A program made the translations under genes and the position numbers. From the NCBI GenBank assembly GCA_018806915.1, contig JAGKQI010000098.1, positions 496,001-560,000 on the forward strand: a stretch of DNA of 64,000 nt. The letters are read 5' to 3'. This document shows, piece by piece, positions 50,410-60,335 of this stretch. The notes beneath the pieces were generated by a model that was not told the origin of the DNA, made no database searches, and saw nothing but the letters and a program-made list of their open reading frames with translations. The number at the start of each line of letters is the position of its first letter. Positions within the stretch are counted from its first letter, which is position 1. This stretch comes from Phytophthora colocasiae. Lineage: Eukaryota > Oomycota > Peronosporomycetes > Peronosporales > Peronosporaceae.

Positions 50410-50821
50410 TGCAGCGGGGCTGCGTAGGTGTGCACGGCACAGAGGAAGTTTGGTTGACTCGTAGAGTCCTGCTTGCAAGGCACTAGCCTTCGGTTCTATA
50501 CAAGAACCAAGTAGTCCACTAAATACGGGACTCTCACAATCAGTGTCCCTATAATAAAGGAACTAACACTAATTATGTAAAATGCAAACTGATTTTTATT
50601 TACTTTATTGCCCTAACCATAAATGTAACGGATTTAGTATCTAGCATACTAAATCCTAATCAAATGCAATGTGTGGCTCTGAGCTAACAGCCAGCAACTG
50701 GCTACATATGTGACGTGTGAGAAACACTATGTGTCGTACACGGATCTGTGACTTGTGACCTGGATGGTGTATACCACACCTATTGTAGCCAAGGCGCGCA
50801 GCGCCGTGTAACCCCGTTACA
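50410..50821 (-). repeat. Gypsy-1 5' LTR
   Basis: 412 bp with the same termini as its partner at 43016-43427. Followed by the right target duplication GATAG (50822-50826). Confidence 0.95.
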
Positions 50822-51310
50822 GATAGCAACACGTGCTCGATAAGCGGCGACAAGTGTATCAAGCTTGCCCTCGCGGTAGAATGAACGGAGTTTCTTCAGC
50901 AATGAGTATCCATTCCTACGCTTGATGCCATGGTCGTAAAAAAACTTGAAAAGTTGAGCTTCGGCTTCTGTTCCGTAACGAAGGACTTCATCGAAGTATC
51001 CTGGCGCTGACGGATCCAGCATAAATCCTTCAGGTAAAAAGAGCTTCATGTAGTTCACAGTCTGCTTGTAAGCTGATTTTTTTTTGGCGATCGCCACACA
51101 CATCCCACATGCGTGGAGTCTTGGCGTACCACTCAAACCACATTGCGGCAGGGCTCTTAGGTAACGCTTTTGTTCCACAACTCTTCGCATTGTGGCTGTC
51201 GCTACGTCCAACTGCCGATGCTTCTGCAGCTGGCTCTAAAGACGGCGCTGGGCTCTGGTTGACATCTTGACATGCGCTTTGCTTGGTTTCCAGTAGTCTC
51301 ACACGTTCTG
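50822..51310 (-). pseudogene. Crypton B, C-terminal region between Gypsy-1 and Gypsy-2
   Basis: The minus strand encodes ERVRLLETKQS, then KSPAAMWFEWYAKTPRMWDV in one frame. After a nine-base homopolymer at 51077-51085 it continues in another frame with YMKLFLPEGFMLDPSAPGYF, FKFFYDHGIKRRNGYSLLKK and LDTLVAAYRARVAI. These align in order with WFAWYTQEPRMW and LFLPDGFVLDETSSRYRDDV of Crypton A. The upstream recombinase core is missing because Gypsy-2 inserted at 51310/51311; the homopolymer frameshift shows decay. The downstream end resumes at 43015. Confidence 0.85.
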
Positions 51311-51721
51311 TGCAGCGGGGCTGCGTAGGTGTGCACGACACAGAGGAAGTTTAGTTGACTCGTAGAGTCTTGCTTGCAAGGCACCAGCCTTCGGTTCTAT
51401 ACAAGAACCAAGTAGTCCACTAAATACGGGACTCACAGAGTCAGTGTCCCTATAATAAAGGACTAACACTAATTATGTAAAATGCAAACTGATTTTTATT
51501 TATTTTATTGCCCTAATCCTGAATGTAACGGATTTAGTATCTAACATACTAAATCCTAATCAAATGCAATGTGTGGCTCTGAGCTAACAGCCAGCAACTG
51601 GCTACATATGTGACGTGTGAGAAACACTATGTGTCGTACACGGATCTGTGACTTGTGACCTGGATGGTGTATACCACACCTATTGTAGCCAAGGCGCGCA
51701 GCGCCGTGTAACCCCGTTACA
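51311..51721 (-). repeat. Gypsy-2 3' LTR
   Basis: 411 bp, same termini as the Gypsy-1 LTRs. Its U5 half shares variants with the Gypsy-2 5' LTR (for example a G-to-A change giving agtttagttgac, and aaaggactaac), while its U3 half is identical to the Gypsy-1 3' LTR. Confidence 0.93.
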
Positions 51722-52016
51722 CCCTCCCCCACCAAACCGTGGATACGGAGTATCTACAACTGTAGACATAACTGCCTTGTCAAGGCCTGTCACCGGCAAC
51801 TTTCCGATAAAAGAAATCTCTCAACGAGAGTGCGCGGGCGCGCTGGCTCAACGAGCACATTCTCCAATTCTCCCCAGCGAGCCAACCGCTCCTGAGGTGT
51901 CCCGTGTCCAGGCGTCTACGCCCCAGCGCCTCAGCGCTTTCCGGTCTGAGCCCTCGGCTCCTCTCACGCTCTCCGTTTCGGAGTATTTCGCGGCGTCTCG
52001 CCTTCGCTACGGAGCG

Positions 52017-52492
52017 ATGTTCAAGGCCAGCCCGACGTCAAGTGGTAGCGGTGGCTCACCCTTCGAGTACACGACAGCGTCGCCGACGCGCGACCCACGT
52101 CGCTCTCCTACGGAGGAAGGCGAGGTCGAAGTGGACTACGAGGAGTCCGAACAGGGCGATGCCCATGCGTCTCCTGCTCCTGCGAGCCCTCGGACGACCC
52201 GAACTGAGCTGCGCTCTCCACGCGATCCGCGTCGGTACTCAATTCCTCGGCAGCTGCGGCAGCCCAATCCGTTCCCGGAGGGACCTTCGAGCCTCGTGCT
52301 CAACGCGTTGCGCAACGCACCACCGCTTCCTGGTCGCGATGAGCCAGAGTCACTCAAGGGAGTCGAAGACGCGATCACCAACCCTCTGGATGAGGCACAG
52401 GAGGCTTCCATGAGCGGTGCTCCAGAGTCACGTCGACCAGTCCAACGGGACATCGTGGGGACTTCGTCGCGACGCGACTACGGCTTCGAGCC
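52017..52492 (+). pseudogene. Gypsy-2 antisense ORF, N-terminal part, cut by Copia
   Basis: Same frame as 43723 onward in Gypsy-1 with the ATG at 52017. It is almost identical up to the GAGCC target site, where the Copia LTR begins. The rest resumes at 57423. Two substitutions against Gypsy-1 here are both silent in this frame. Confidence 0.7.
52488..52492. repeat. Target-site duplication of Copia, left copy (GAGCC)
   Basis: GAGCC directly before the left Copia LTR; repeated at 57423-57427 after the right LTR. Confidence 0.95.
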
Positions 52493-52716
52493 TGTTGCAA
52501 AATCTGCTTCTCTGAGAGACAGATAATTCTGAAGTGCATTAGGTTGGTTTAGAGTAGTGTCTGCCTCTTTTTCAGGGTTCATGTATACGCATACGATGTT
52601 GAGCTTGAAGGTCCACTGGCCAATGCCCGCTGGCCACGCCTCCATTGTCACTGCGTCCAGGACCGTGGGGTGGGCTCGCGTGCAGCTTGTACCAGTACTA
52701 CGCCGCCGATTCCACA
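52493..52716 (-). repeat. Copia 3' LTR
   Basis: 224 bp, TGTTGCAAAATC to GATTCCACA on the plus strand; I see no differences from 57199-57422. Confidence 0.95.
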
Positions 52717-52748
52717 CCTCCCCCACAAGCAGCACGCGAGTATCTTTG

Positions 52749-54966
52749 CTACCCGGTGCTCGCAAGGCAACACATGCCACACTTGCGTAGGTGTTGGATC
52801 CGGGCTAGAGCCTTCGTGAGTAGATCGGCAGGCATTTCACCCGTCGGCAAATATTGCACTGCAATCGACCCCTCTTGAAGTAAGCTCTTGGCGGCCTTAA
52901 ACTTGACATCCACGGTCTTCTGAGTCTCCGATAACCCGTGTCTCTTCAACCGGGCGATGGCGGGCTGACTGTCCATGCACAGCGTCAACGGTGTGTTCCG
53001 GTGCATGACCTCGTCGACGATTAGTCGCACCATCATCGCTTCTTCGATAGCGACATCTGCTGCAATGTACTCAGCAGCCGTGCTTGACTTTGCGACGATG
53101 GTCTGCTTCTTGCTGCCCCAGGCGACTGGACACCCAAAAAGGAACACGACGTGTCCGGAGATCGACTTCCTGTCCACGTGGTCGTTGGCCCAGTCAGCAT
53201 CGGACGCTACCATGATATCGTCGCCGCTTGGTTCAAATCGTAGATGCATTGATTTTGTCCCATTTAGGTAGCGGAACAAAAACTTCACTGCATCCCAAGC
53301 CGCTTTCCTTGGTGTAGCGCAGTGCCTTGATAATTGACTCACTGCAAAACCGATATCCGGTCGGCTCACGCGAGCCAGATACAAAAGCGCGCCGACGGCT
53401 TGACGGTACGGCTGGCGCTGCATGAAGATGGCTTCTTCCTGACTTTGAACTTGGTCTTCCAGGTCCAAACGCGTGTTAGGCACCATGGGTGTAGAGGCTG
53501 GCCGTGTCTCGTCAACTGCAAAGCGGTGCAGCATTTCCTGCACGTACGTCACTTGCGAGAGCAGCAGGACAGACTTCGATGGTCTCTCCACTCGCATGCC
53601 GAGGAACTGGTCGGGCTCGCCGAGGTCCTTGACTTGGTACTTGCGACTGAGCGCAGCCATAAGACGGAGTACTTGCTCCTCTTCTTTGTGTGCGATAAGA
53701 AGGTCATCTACATACAAACACACTAGCAGAAGTGAGTCATCCACATAAGTAAAGTACAAACACGGGTCTGCGCGCGCTGGCGAGAGCCCATACTCCCTGA
53801 GGAAACCATCAATTTCCTTGTGCCATTGTCGACCCGCTTGACGGAGTCCATACAGCGCTTTGCGCAGCCGCCAAACCAGTCCAGTGTGATTTACGTCCGA
53901 AAAACCCGGCACAGGACGCATGTAGATTTCTTCAACTAGATCAGCCTTCACATAGGCCGATGGCACGTCACCCTGGCGCACGTGAAGCTCGAGTCTCACT
54001 ACTATAGCCAAGAAGATGCGTACCGTGACGAGTGCAGCTACAGGAGCATAAGTATCCAGGAAGTGCAGGATGAATTCTTGTTTGTCACCTCTGGCGCATA
54101 GTCTCGCCTTATATCGAGCAATATCCCCGTCAGATCCCAACTTTAACCGGAATTGGAACGTGTGATCGAGGATCTTGGCATCGGGTGGCGGCTCAACCCA
54201 TTCAAAGGTCCCGTTTTCAAAGAGTGCCTCGATTTCCTCCCTTATGGCCTGTTCCCAGTGGGACCATTGAGGGGATCGCTTGGCCTCGGCCAAATTCATC
54301 GGCTCCCGAATGACTTCGGCGAGCACCGAGAACGCATGCGCCTGGTCTTCGTTTCGTTGCGCAATACGCTTGGAGCGTCGAACGGCTGTCAGCTCCGACG
54401 GATCTGGGTCAGTAGTGACTACTGCACTAGAGTCTTCATCGTCGGAGTCATCATCATCTGTTGCGTCGCCGAGGTCTTCATCCTCATCGACTGGGTTGAG
54501 TTCATGTAGCATTCGGTCGAGCACACGCACGTCTCTGGACTCGATTACACTGCGGCTTGGGCCTGGAATGTGAACTTGGAAGCCCTTTATCGTATCGTTG
54601 CAGCCGACAAATGCTCCCAGCTCTCCACGAGCGTCAGTAAAACGGAGATTTTTGCGTCTGATCTCTGGCGGAATGCGTGTCACGACGGCCTGCCCGAAGA
54701 TGGGTATTTTACTCAGGTCAGGTTTCCGGCCGAATATTCGTTCGTGTGGGGTGACGCTGCTTCCAGCCTTGGGTATGCGATTGCGAATAAAGGCTGCATG
54801 CTTCAAGGCATCTTCCCACAGCCAGTGGTGAATACCGGAGTCCGCCAACATGGCTGACGCCATCTCGGTGAGCGTACGAATGGTCCTCTCCGCAACTCCG
54901 TTCTGGAACGATGAATATCTCGTCGTGTGCTCATGAAGTATCCCTGTTTGCTGGATCAGCTTGCGG
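52749..54966 (-). CDS. Copia integrase C-terminus, reverse transcriptase and RNase H
   Basis: The frame begins inside the integrase catalytic domain ([13 protein letters not shown], then [20 protein letters not shown]) and continues through the [57 protein letters not shown], the catalytic [16 protein letters not shown], and [11 protein letters not shown]. RNase H follows ([57 protein letters not shown]). It ends 33 bp from the LTR. A one-base frameshift near 54,985 separates it from the start of integrase. Confidence 0.92.
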
Positions 54967-55261
54967 ACGTCCTTATCAGAAACTCGGTCCCTCCATCAGT
55001 CCTCAACACTTTTATGGAGGAGGCCTGCACCTCGGTGTGGCGCTCGATTAGAGCGAGGAACTGCTTGATCGTTTGAGCAGCTTCAGACTTGCGCTTGATA
55101 CCGTAAGCCCTCACATAATCTCTCCACACGACCACCATAATGTACCGCTTTCCTTTTCGAGACTTTGACACGGGACCACTGAGATCGGCGTGACACACTC
55201 CGTCAGCAACTTCATCGCTACTAGACCGGCGAGAGGGAGCGGGAACCTTGGTCGACTTCAT
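54960..55261 (-). pseudogene. Copia integrase core, frameshifted
   Basis: It contains the first catalytic Asp region (VCHADLSGPVSKSRKGKRYI) and the second ([12 protein letters not shown]), then runs into a stop because of a one-base shift near 54,985. Its upstream zinc-binding CxxC (TICALMKST) is out of frame with the protease/pre-integrase part, with a second shift near 55,270-55,300. Confidence 0.85.
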
Positions 55262-55851
55262 GAGAGCGCAAATTGTGCATATGTGGGGTTTGGTTTGGTT
55301 CCTTGAGCCACCTTTAGTCCCTTCACAGCTCCACTGGACACCATCTTCTGCAAAGTACCGTAGTTCACGTGTCCGAGTCGTCTGTGCCAGCTCTCCAAGT
55401 CCTGTCCCAGGACTGCAGCAGAGACAGCTCTTGGCATAGCGTGCCCAGCATCTTCCTCAGTGATCACCGAGTACACCCCATTTAATAGGCGGGCCACGCA
55501 ACCAACCCGTCGGCGATTGCCGTTGTACACGGTGCAGCTGGACTCGGAGAATTCAATGCTGTGACCAGCTTTCACGAGCGTCGACACTGACAGCAGTGTG
55601 ATCTCGAATCCAGGCACATAGTAAACGTTATCCACAACGAAGTCCCGTCGAATAGGGTTACCGCGGCCATCGTCCACCATGGCGTGAACGTTCAGCCTTC
55701 CTTTGGCCTTCGCCACTACCGTGCGTCCATCCGCGACCTTGACTGCCAGCGTTTGATGGCTATTAGTGATCGTCAAGGCATCCAGTCGGCCCGTCAGGTG
55801 GTGGGACGCGCCCGAATCTAATAATATAGGGCACCACCTGACGCCAACACT
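55258..55851 (-). CDS. Copia protease and GAG-pre-integrase region
   Basis: The protease active site ILLDSGASHHLTG lies at about 55,800-55,830, followed by the pre-integrase domain (VDNVYYVPGFEITLLSVSTL, then LESWHRRLGHVNYGTLQKMV). The frame is the same as gag, directly after its TGA at 55852-55854. It either depends on readthrough or records one nonsense mutation. Confidence 0.85.
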   Translation of the reverse strand, partial: SVGVRWCPILLDSGASHHLTGRLDALTITNSHQTLAVKVADGRTVVAKAKGRLNVHAMVDDGRGNPIRRDFVVDNVYYVPGFEITLLSVSTLVKAGHSIEFSESSCTVYNGNRRRVGCVARLLNGVYSVITEEDAGHAMPRAVSAAVLGQDLESWHRRLGHVNYGTLQKMVSSGAVKGLKVAQGTKPNPTYAQFALS

Positions 55852-57177
55852 TCACTCGCTCCCACTGGATTCGTCTTCCGAAGACTGGGCAGCGGCTTTG
55901 TTTGCTTCGCCCTTCTCGTTCTTGGCTTCTGCATCACCGGATAGGTATCGGCGATGATAGGCAGCCGTGTGCCCGGCTTGGCCACACACGTAGCAGGTAA
56001 ACGAGGACTTGTTGCTTCCAACGCTGGTTGCGGTCTTCTTCTTCTTCCGCTCAACGACAGCTGTCTTGGCTTCAGCGGCGCGTTTCTTCGGATTCTTCGC
56101 GTCCTTTGCTGGCGTCGGTTGTGGCTTCTTGCTTGTGGATTTCGTAAATTTGTTCTTTGTTGTTGGCGCTGCTTGGGACGCAGCTTTCACCTTCTTGCGT
56201 TCCGGTAGGCGTCCGTCCGTCTCTGCCTTGCGCGCCAACACCGAGACCGCGACTTTCAACTGTTCTTCAGGCTTTTCTCCTTCCAGACTGACCTTCGTCT
56301 CTAGGAAGTCGGTGAATTTGGGATATGCATTTCGCACGAACGCAACAAGGGCGTGGCGCGCATTTGCGGGAACGGCTTTTCCACCCTCTAACGCATCTGC
56401 CATCTGGAGAAGCCGGTCCGCATATTCACGGTACGTCTCGTTCCAGCCCTTTCGCTCCTTCTTGATGCGCTCCGCGATGTCCACTCCGAGCAATACAGGC
56501 CGGAATTCGTAAATTAGCGCATGTGCTCCGTCCGAGTAAGTCGCCGCAGGGTTGGCGGCTCGCCAATCGCGATACCAACGACGCGCCATACCCGTAAGGT
56601 GCATTTTGAACACAGCTTTCTTCACGTCTTCGCTCCATACTTGGCCAGCGATTGATTGGGCGTCGTCCATTTGTTCGTCGAGCTCTTCACAGAAATCGCG
56701 AGCCTTGGCGTCGAAGCTTCCAGATGCCACTGTGCCATCAAATCGTTCGACCTTGATGTTGCGTAAGTCCACCTTGTTTGAATGTTTTCCTGGCTCTGCT
56801 GCAGGGTTTGTGCCAGCTTCGCCGTCGGGTTCGGCATCACCATTCGGCTCTTGTTCGGGCTGTGGCTGCGAGCGTTGACTTCCGCCGTCTCCACGGTTCG
56901 CTCCAAATGCAGCAGCCAAAGCAGTGAGCGCAGGGCCTACGCTGGCGATCTGGGCCATGATTGCGGGGTCCAGCGCTGCGGCGATCGCTGGTGCTTGATC
57001 ATGCACAGCGGGCTGGGCAGCGCTTTGTGGCGCATTATCGAGCTGCACGGCGGGTTGCGCAGGATTAGCTTGCGCAGCGGGTTGTGCAGCGTTAGTCTGC
57101 GCTGCGGGCGGAGCTGGGTTGGCTTGCAAGCCATCGTTCGCGGCAGCTGCCGCTCTTCCACGAGTGCTCATTACCAT
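55852..57177 (-). CDS. Copia Gag with CCHC zinc knuckle
   Basis: 441 residues from ATG at 57177. The N-terminus is an Ala/Gln/Pro-rich repeat (NPAPPAAQTNAAQPAAQAN). The capsid-like middle includes FDAKARDFCEELDEQMDDAQ and GMARRWYRDWRAANPAAT. A Lys-rich stretch precedes the knuckle CYVCGQAGHTAAYH. It ends with TGA at 55852-55854, beyond which the frame stays open into protease. Confidence 0.92.
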   Translation of the reverse strand: MVMSTRGRAAAAANDGLQANPAPPAAQTNAAQPAAQANPAQPAVQLDNAPQSAAQPAVHDQAPAIAAALDPAIMAQIASVGPALTALAAAFGANRGDGGSQRSQPQPEQEPNGDAEPDGEAGTNPAAEPGKHSNKVDLRNIKVERFDGTVASGSFDAKARDFCEELDEQMDDAQSIAGQVWSEDVKKAVFKMHLTGMARRWYRDWRAANPAATYSDGAHALIYEFRPVLLGVDIAERIKKERKGWNETYREYADRLLQMADALEGGKAVPANARHALVAFVRNAYPKFTDFLETKVSLEGEKPEEQLKVAVSVLARKAETDGRLPERKKVKAASQAAPTTKNKFTKSTSKKPQPTPAKDAKNPKKRAAEAKTAVVERKKKKTATSVGSNKSSFTCYVCGQAGHTAAYHRRYLSGDAEAKNEKGEANKAAAQSSEDESSGSE

Positions 57178-57198
57178 GAGCGAGTGCGGCTGTTAACC

Positions 57199-57422
57199 TG
57201 TTGCAAAATCTGCTTCTCTGAGAGACAGATAATTCTGAAGTGCATTAGGTTGGTTTAGAGTAGTGTCTGCCTCTTTTTCAGGGTTCATGTATACGCATAC
57301 GATGTTGAGCTTGAAGGTCCACTGGCCAATGCCCGCTGGCCACGCCTCCATTGTCACTGCGTCCAGGACCGTGGGGTGGGCTCGCGTGCAGCTTGTACCA
57401 GTACTACGCCGCCGATTCCACA
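57199..57422 (-). repeat. Copia 5' LTR
   Basis: 224 bp partner of 52493-52716, followed by GAGCC (57423-57427). The sequence after it on the minus strand (GGTTAACAGCCGC) is where the primer-binding site should be, but it does not start TGG, so the primer is unclear. Confidence 0.95.
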
Positions 57423-58590
57423 GAGCCTCGTGACCCTGCCGAGCAGGTGAAGCAATTGATGGCACAGCCAAACCTGCACGGTTACGCCATAGGCGCACCA
57501 CCTCGCACGGTGACCGAGACTCAGCAACGGCAAGGGCTCCATGAGCGTTTCCTGACCCCGCAGGTGTGCACACTCGCCGAGTATCGGCAGCGCTTAGATA
57601 AGCAACGGCGACGGGAGTCTGTACCTCAGATGAGGACTTATCCACTCCTTCTCCAAACTGGAGAGACTACCCGGGACTACATGGTCCATGTGGCCACCTG
57701 GGCCGAGGCTTCACGGAAGCTCGCGTCGTTCGATCGGCTCATGGAGAGCTGCTCCGAGGTGGACGTCCGCCTCGCTCGAGGTCTACTCTTCCAGTACGCG
57801 AAGCTACGCGTGCGGCCCGGCCGCTTTCCTCGCCACACGACGGCAGTGGCTCCCGCCTCTCAGGCCACTATCCCTGCTTCGCAGGACGCTCCTCCAGTCT
57901 CCGAGGGAGACTCGCTGGCTGTGCCAGCCACGGATCAGAGCCTGAGCTCGGCTGCTAGTCCATCAGCTTCTCACACTAGCGGTGAGAAGCGGGTGTCGAC
58001 CGAGTGGTCGACCTCGTGCCCTTCGGGCGCCTCCGATCTTCGCGATCAAAAGCGTCCACGACGTCAGGGCAGTCCTGCCTCAGGGGCCCTTCAAACTCCC
58101 ACGAGTTTTGGGAATGAGGATACCCACGCCACTTCACCAGATACTGGTTTTGACTACGGTGGCGACGCCGCGCCATCAGCCGCTCCACGTGGTAGTGGGG
58201 AGTTCCCTGCTCATCGAGCAACGGCGGAGGAGGCCGATTCGCTGCGGAATACTCGACGAGTGTGATGAGCGCTATTTGTCGCGGCGTGCTTGGTATCAAC
58301 TCGATCACTCGATCGGTACTCTCCAGAGTCAGACTCAGTCTCTTCAGGGGAACCTGGAGAGCGTTTGGCATTCGCATGCCCGTCTCGCTCATGACATGGA
58401 GGAGATTGAAAGCCGGATGGCTTGGCTCGAAGGTCCTCAGTCCCTGACTGCTCGCCTGCACCAGCAGGAGCTTCAGCTCGCTGAGTTGCGGGGTCAGGTG
58501 ACGTTGCTGCTGCAGATGACGCAGCCTGGGCACGTGTCGTCGGTGCCAGCGCCTCCGCGCTCACCCCCGCGGGGTCCCGATATGGCTTGA
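57423..58590 (+). pseudogene. Gypsy-2 antisense ORF, C-terminal part
   Basis: It resumes the antisense frame after Copia. A 4 bp deletion (cgca missing near 58,248, compared with about 45,020 in Gypsy-1) shifts the frame, which then stays open to 58590 and preserves the full coiled-coil end (HQQELQLAELRGQVTLLLQM). So each Gypsy copy carries one lesion in this ORF, at a different place. The first 85 bp differ from Gypsy-1 far more than the rest. Confidence 0.6.
57976..58533 (-). pseudogene. Gypsy-2 chromodomain fragment
   Basis: The chromodomain (HYHVERLMARRRHRSQNQYL and onward) is present but displaced from integrase by the 4 bp deletion near 58,248. The upstream part of this frame is out-of-phase linker. 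Confidence 0.8.
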
Positions 58591-59814
58591 GCAAGCCGAC
58601 GTAGAACACCGGGTGTGTTCGCATCCGCTTCGGCAAGTCAAGCGTGTATGCCAGGCCCTTCTTGGCCACGACCGTAAATGGTCCGATAAAACGCGGACGC
58701 AATTTCGTCTTAAAGACACTTGACACTGCATGTGTAGGTAGGTTCTTAGCGTTTAATAAAACCTGGTCACCGACCTTAAATTCCCATACATTGCCTCTGC
58801 CTTTTGCATCAGCCTGTTCTTTCTGAACGTCTTGGCTTTCGGCCATCGCGTCACGCACACGGCGTAATACGCTCAATCTCACCGAGAGGAAGTCATCGAC
58901 TTGTTTACGCACAGCAGAAGGGCTGATATCAGCAAGCTCGGAGTCGAGCGACGGCACAGCCTCTCCCCCACTAAGCCCAAGGCTACCGCGTGGCGGAGTG
59001 AGCGGGACGCGCGGATGCGCAAGGCCGTTCACGTAGAACGGGGTGAAGCCTGTCGAGGCATGCACCGCATTGTTCATTGAGAACTCAACGAGAGGGAGCA
59101 TAGCGCTCCAACGCTTCGGCGTTTCAGCGCATACGCTGCGGAGGATGTCCTTCAGGACGCAGTTCACGCGTTCAGTCTGACCGTCGGTCTGCGGATGGTC
59201 CGCCGTGGACATGTCCAGTCGAGTGCCAAGCACCTTGAAGACGGACGTCCAGAAGTGACCCGTGAAACGGGGATCTCGATCCGAGACAATGGTCTCTGGC
59301 AGCCCATGCTGGCGGAAGACCCGATCGATAAAGATCGCCGCTGTACCAGCGCCATCGACGGTGTCCGGCACAGCCGCTAGGTGAGCCATCTTGCTCAGAC
59401 GGTCAACAAAGACCACCACGCCCGTGTTTCCTGCCGAGTCCTTCGGCAGGCCAAACACAGAGTCCATACTTATGGACTGCCAACACCCAGAGGGTACAGG
59501 CAAGCTCGCCAAAGGCGCAGCCGCATGCGGCGAGGGTTTAACCCGCTGGCACGTCTCGCACGTGCGCACATATGTGCTGACCCACTTGTACATCTTCGGC
59601 CACCAGTACATGGAGCTCACCGAGCCGTAGGTCTTCTCGCGACCGAGGTGGCCGCCTGTGGGTGTGTCATGGGCCTCGTAGAGGATACGGTACTTCAGAT
59701 CCTCATCGTGAGGAACCACCACACGTGGTGGGTCATCCTGACCCGTGCTGTAGTACAGCAGACTGCCTTCCAGGCTGTAGCCTTTAGGCGTCGTGACAGA
59801 GTCACCTTTGCTCC
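58211..59814 (-). pseudogene. Gypsy-2 integrase, truncated before the chromodomain
   Basis: Same HHCC and D,D,E blocks as Gypsy-1 (SISMDSVFGLPKD, IVSDRDPRFTGHFW, PQTDGQTERVN). It ends early at 58211 because of the 4 bp deletion. Phe after the first catalytic Asp is Ser here. Confidence 0.88.
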
Positions 59815-60335
59815 CTTAAACTCATCGCTCCCTAGAGCTTGAAGCAGCGCGACACAGGAGTCGTCCTGAGCGTACGCTGCTCGAACCATATCCGTCACGG
59901 ACGATGTCACCGAGGTGACATGAGATAACTCATAGTCCGGGCGACGTGATAACGCGTCAGCGAGGACGTTCTGCCTGCCAGGCTTGTACTTCACCTCGAA
60001 GTTATACTCCGCAAAGAAGGAGAGCCATCGGGCCATCCTCTGTGAGAGGTGGGGCGACTGCGTCGCGGTGTGTAGCGACGCATGATCCGTGTAGATCACG
60101 AATGGCTTGGAGCCGAGCAGGTGAACCCTGAATTCGAGAGCGTACTTCATCGCAAGTAGATCCTTGTCATGAACTGGATAGTTCTTCTCAGCAGCCTTGA
60201 GCTGCCGAGACTCAAACGCAATGACGCGTTCGCGCCCGTCGGCGTCCGCTTGTAGCAAAGCACTGCCGATGGCAAAGTCCGAGGCGTCACAGACGACGAT
60301 GAACGGACGATCGGGGTCTGGAAACGCAGTATCGG
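59695..60335 (-). pseudogene. Gypsy-2 RNase H, frameshifted
   Basis: Same blocks as Gypsy-1 (PFIVVCDASD, IYTDHASLHTATQSP). The RT/RNase H break is one base lost in the run before FPDPDRPF, a different lesion from Gypsy-1 a few codons away. The RNase H/integrase shift is at the same base as in Gypsy-1. Confidence 0.82.

Larger units (their letters stand above)
43016..50821 (-). mobile_element. Gypsy-1: complete chromovirus-type LTR retrotransposon
   Basis: 7,806 bp, read on the minus strand. It has 412 bp LTRs with TG...CA ends and a 5 bp target duplication (GATAG). Next to the left (3') LTR is a polypurine tract, GGTGGGGGAGGG on the minus strand (43428-43439). Next to the right (5') LTR is a likely primer-binding site starting TGGTAGCAC (minus strand, about 50407 downward). 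Gene order gag, protease, RT, RNase H, integrase, chromodomain is that of Gypsy chromoviruses. Frames are broken between protease and RT, inside RNase H and before integrase, so it is not autonomous as read. An antisense frame occupies the region next to the 3' LTR. Confidence 0.95.
52493..57422 (-). mobile_element. Complete Copia-type LTR retrotransposon nested in Gypsy-2
   Basis: 4,930 bp with 224 bp LTRs that look identical, TG...CA ends and a GAGCC duplication. It is read on the minus strand. The polypurine tract TGTGGGGGAGG lies beside the left (3') LTR. Order gag, protease, integrase, RT, RNase H defines Copia (Pseudoviridae-type). Matching LTRs mean recent insertion, younger than Gypsy-2. 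Yet the coding part has one in-frame TGA and two frameshifts, so it was probably mobilised in trans or holds sequence errors. Confidence 0.95.

Noticed and set aside
51648..52016. Same LTR extension in Gypsy-2
   Set aside because: No ATG; identical reasoning.
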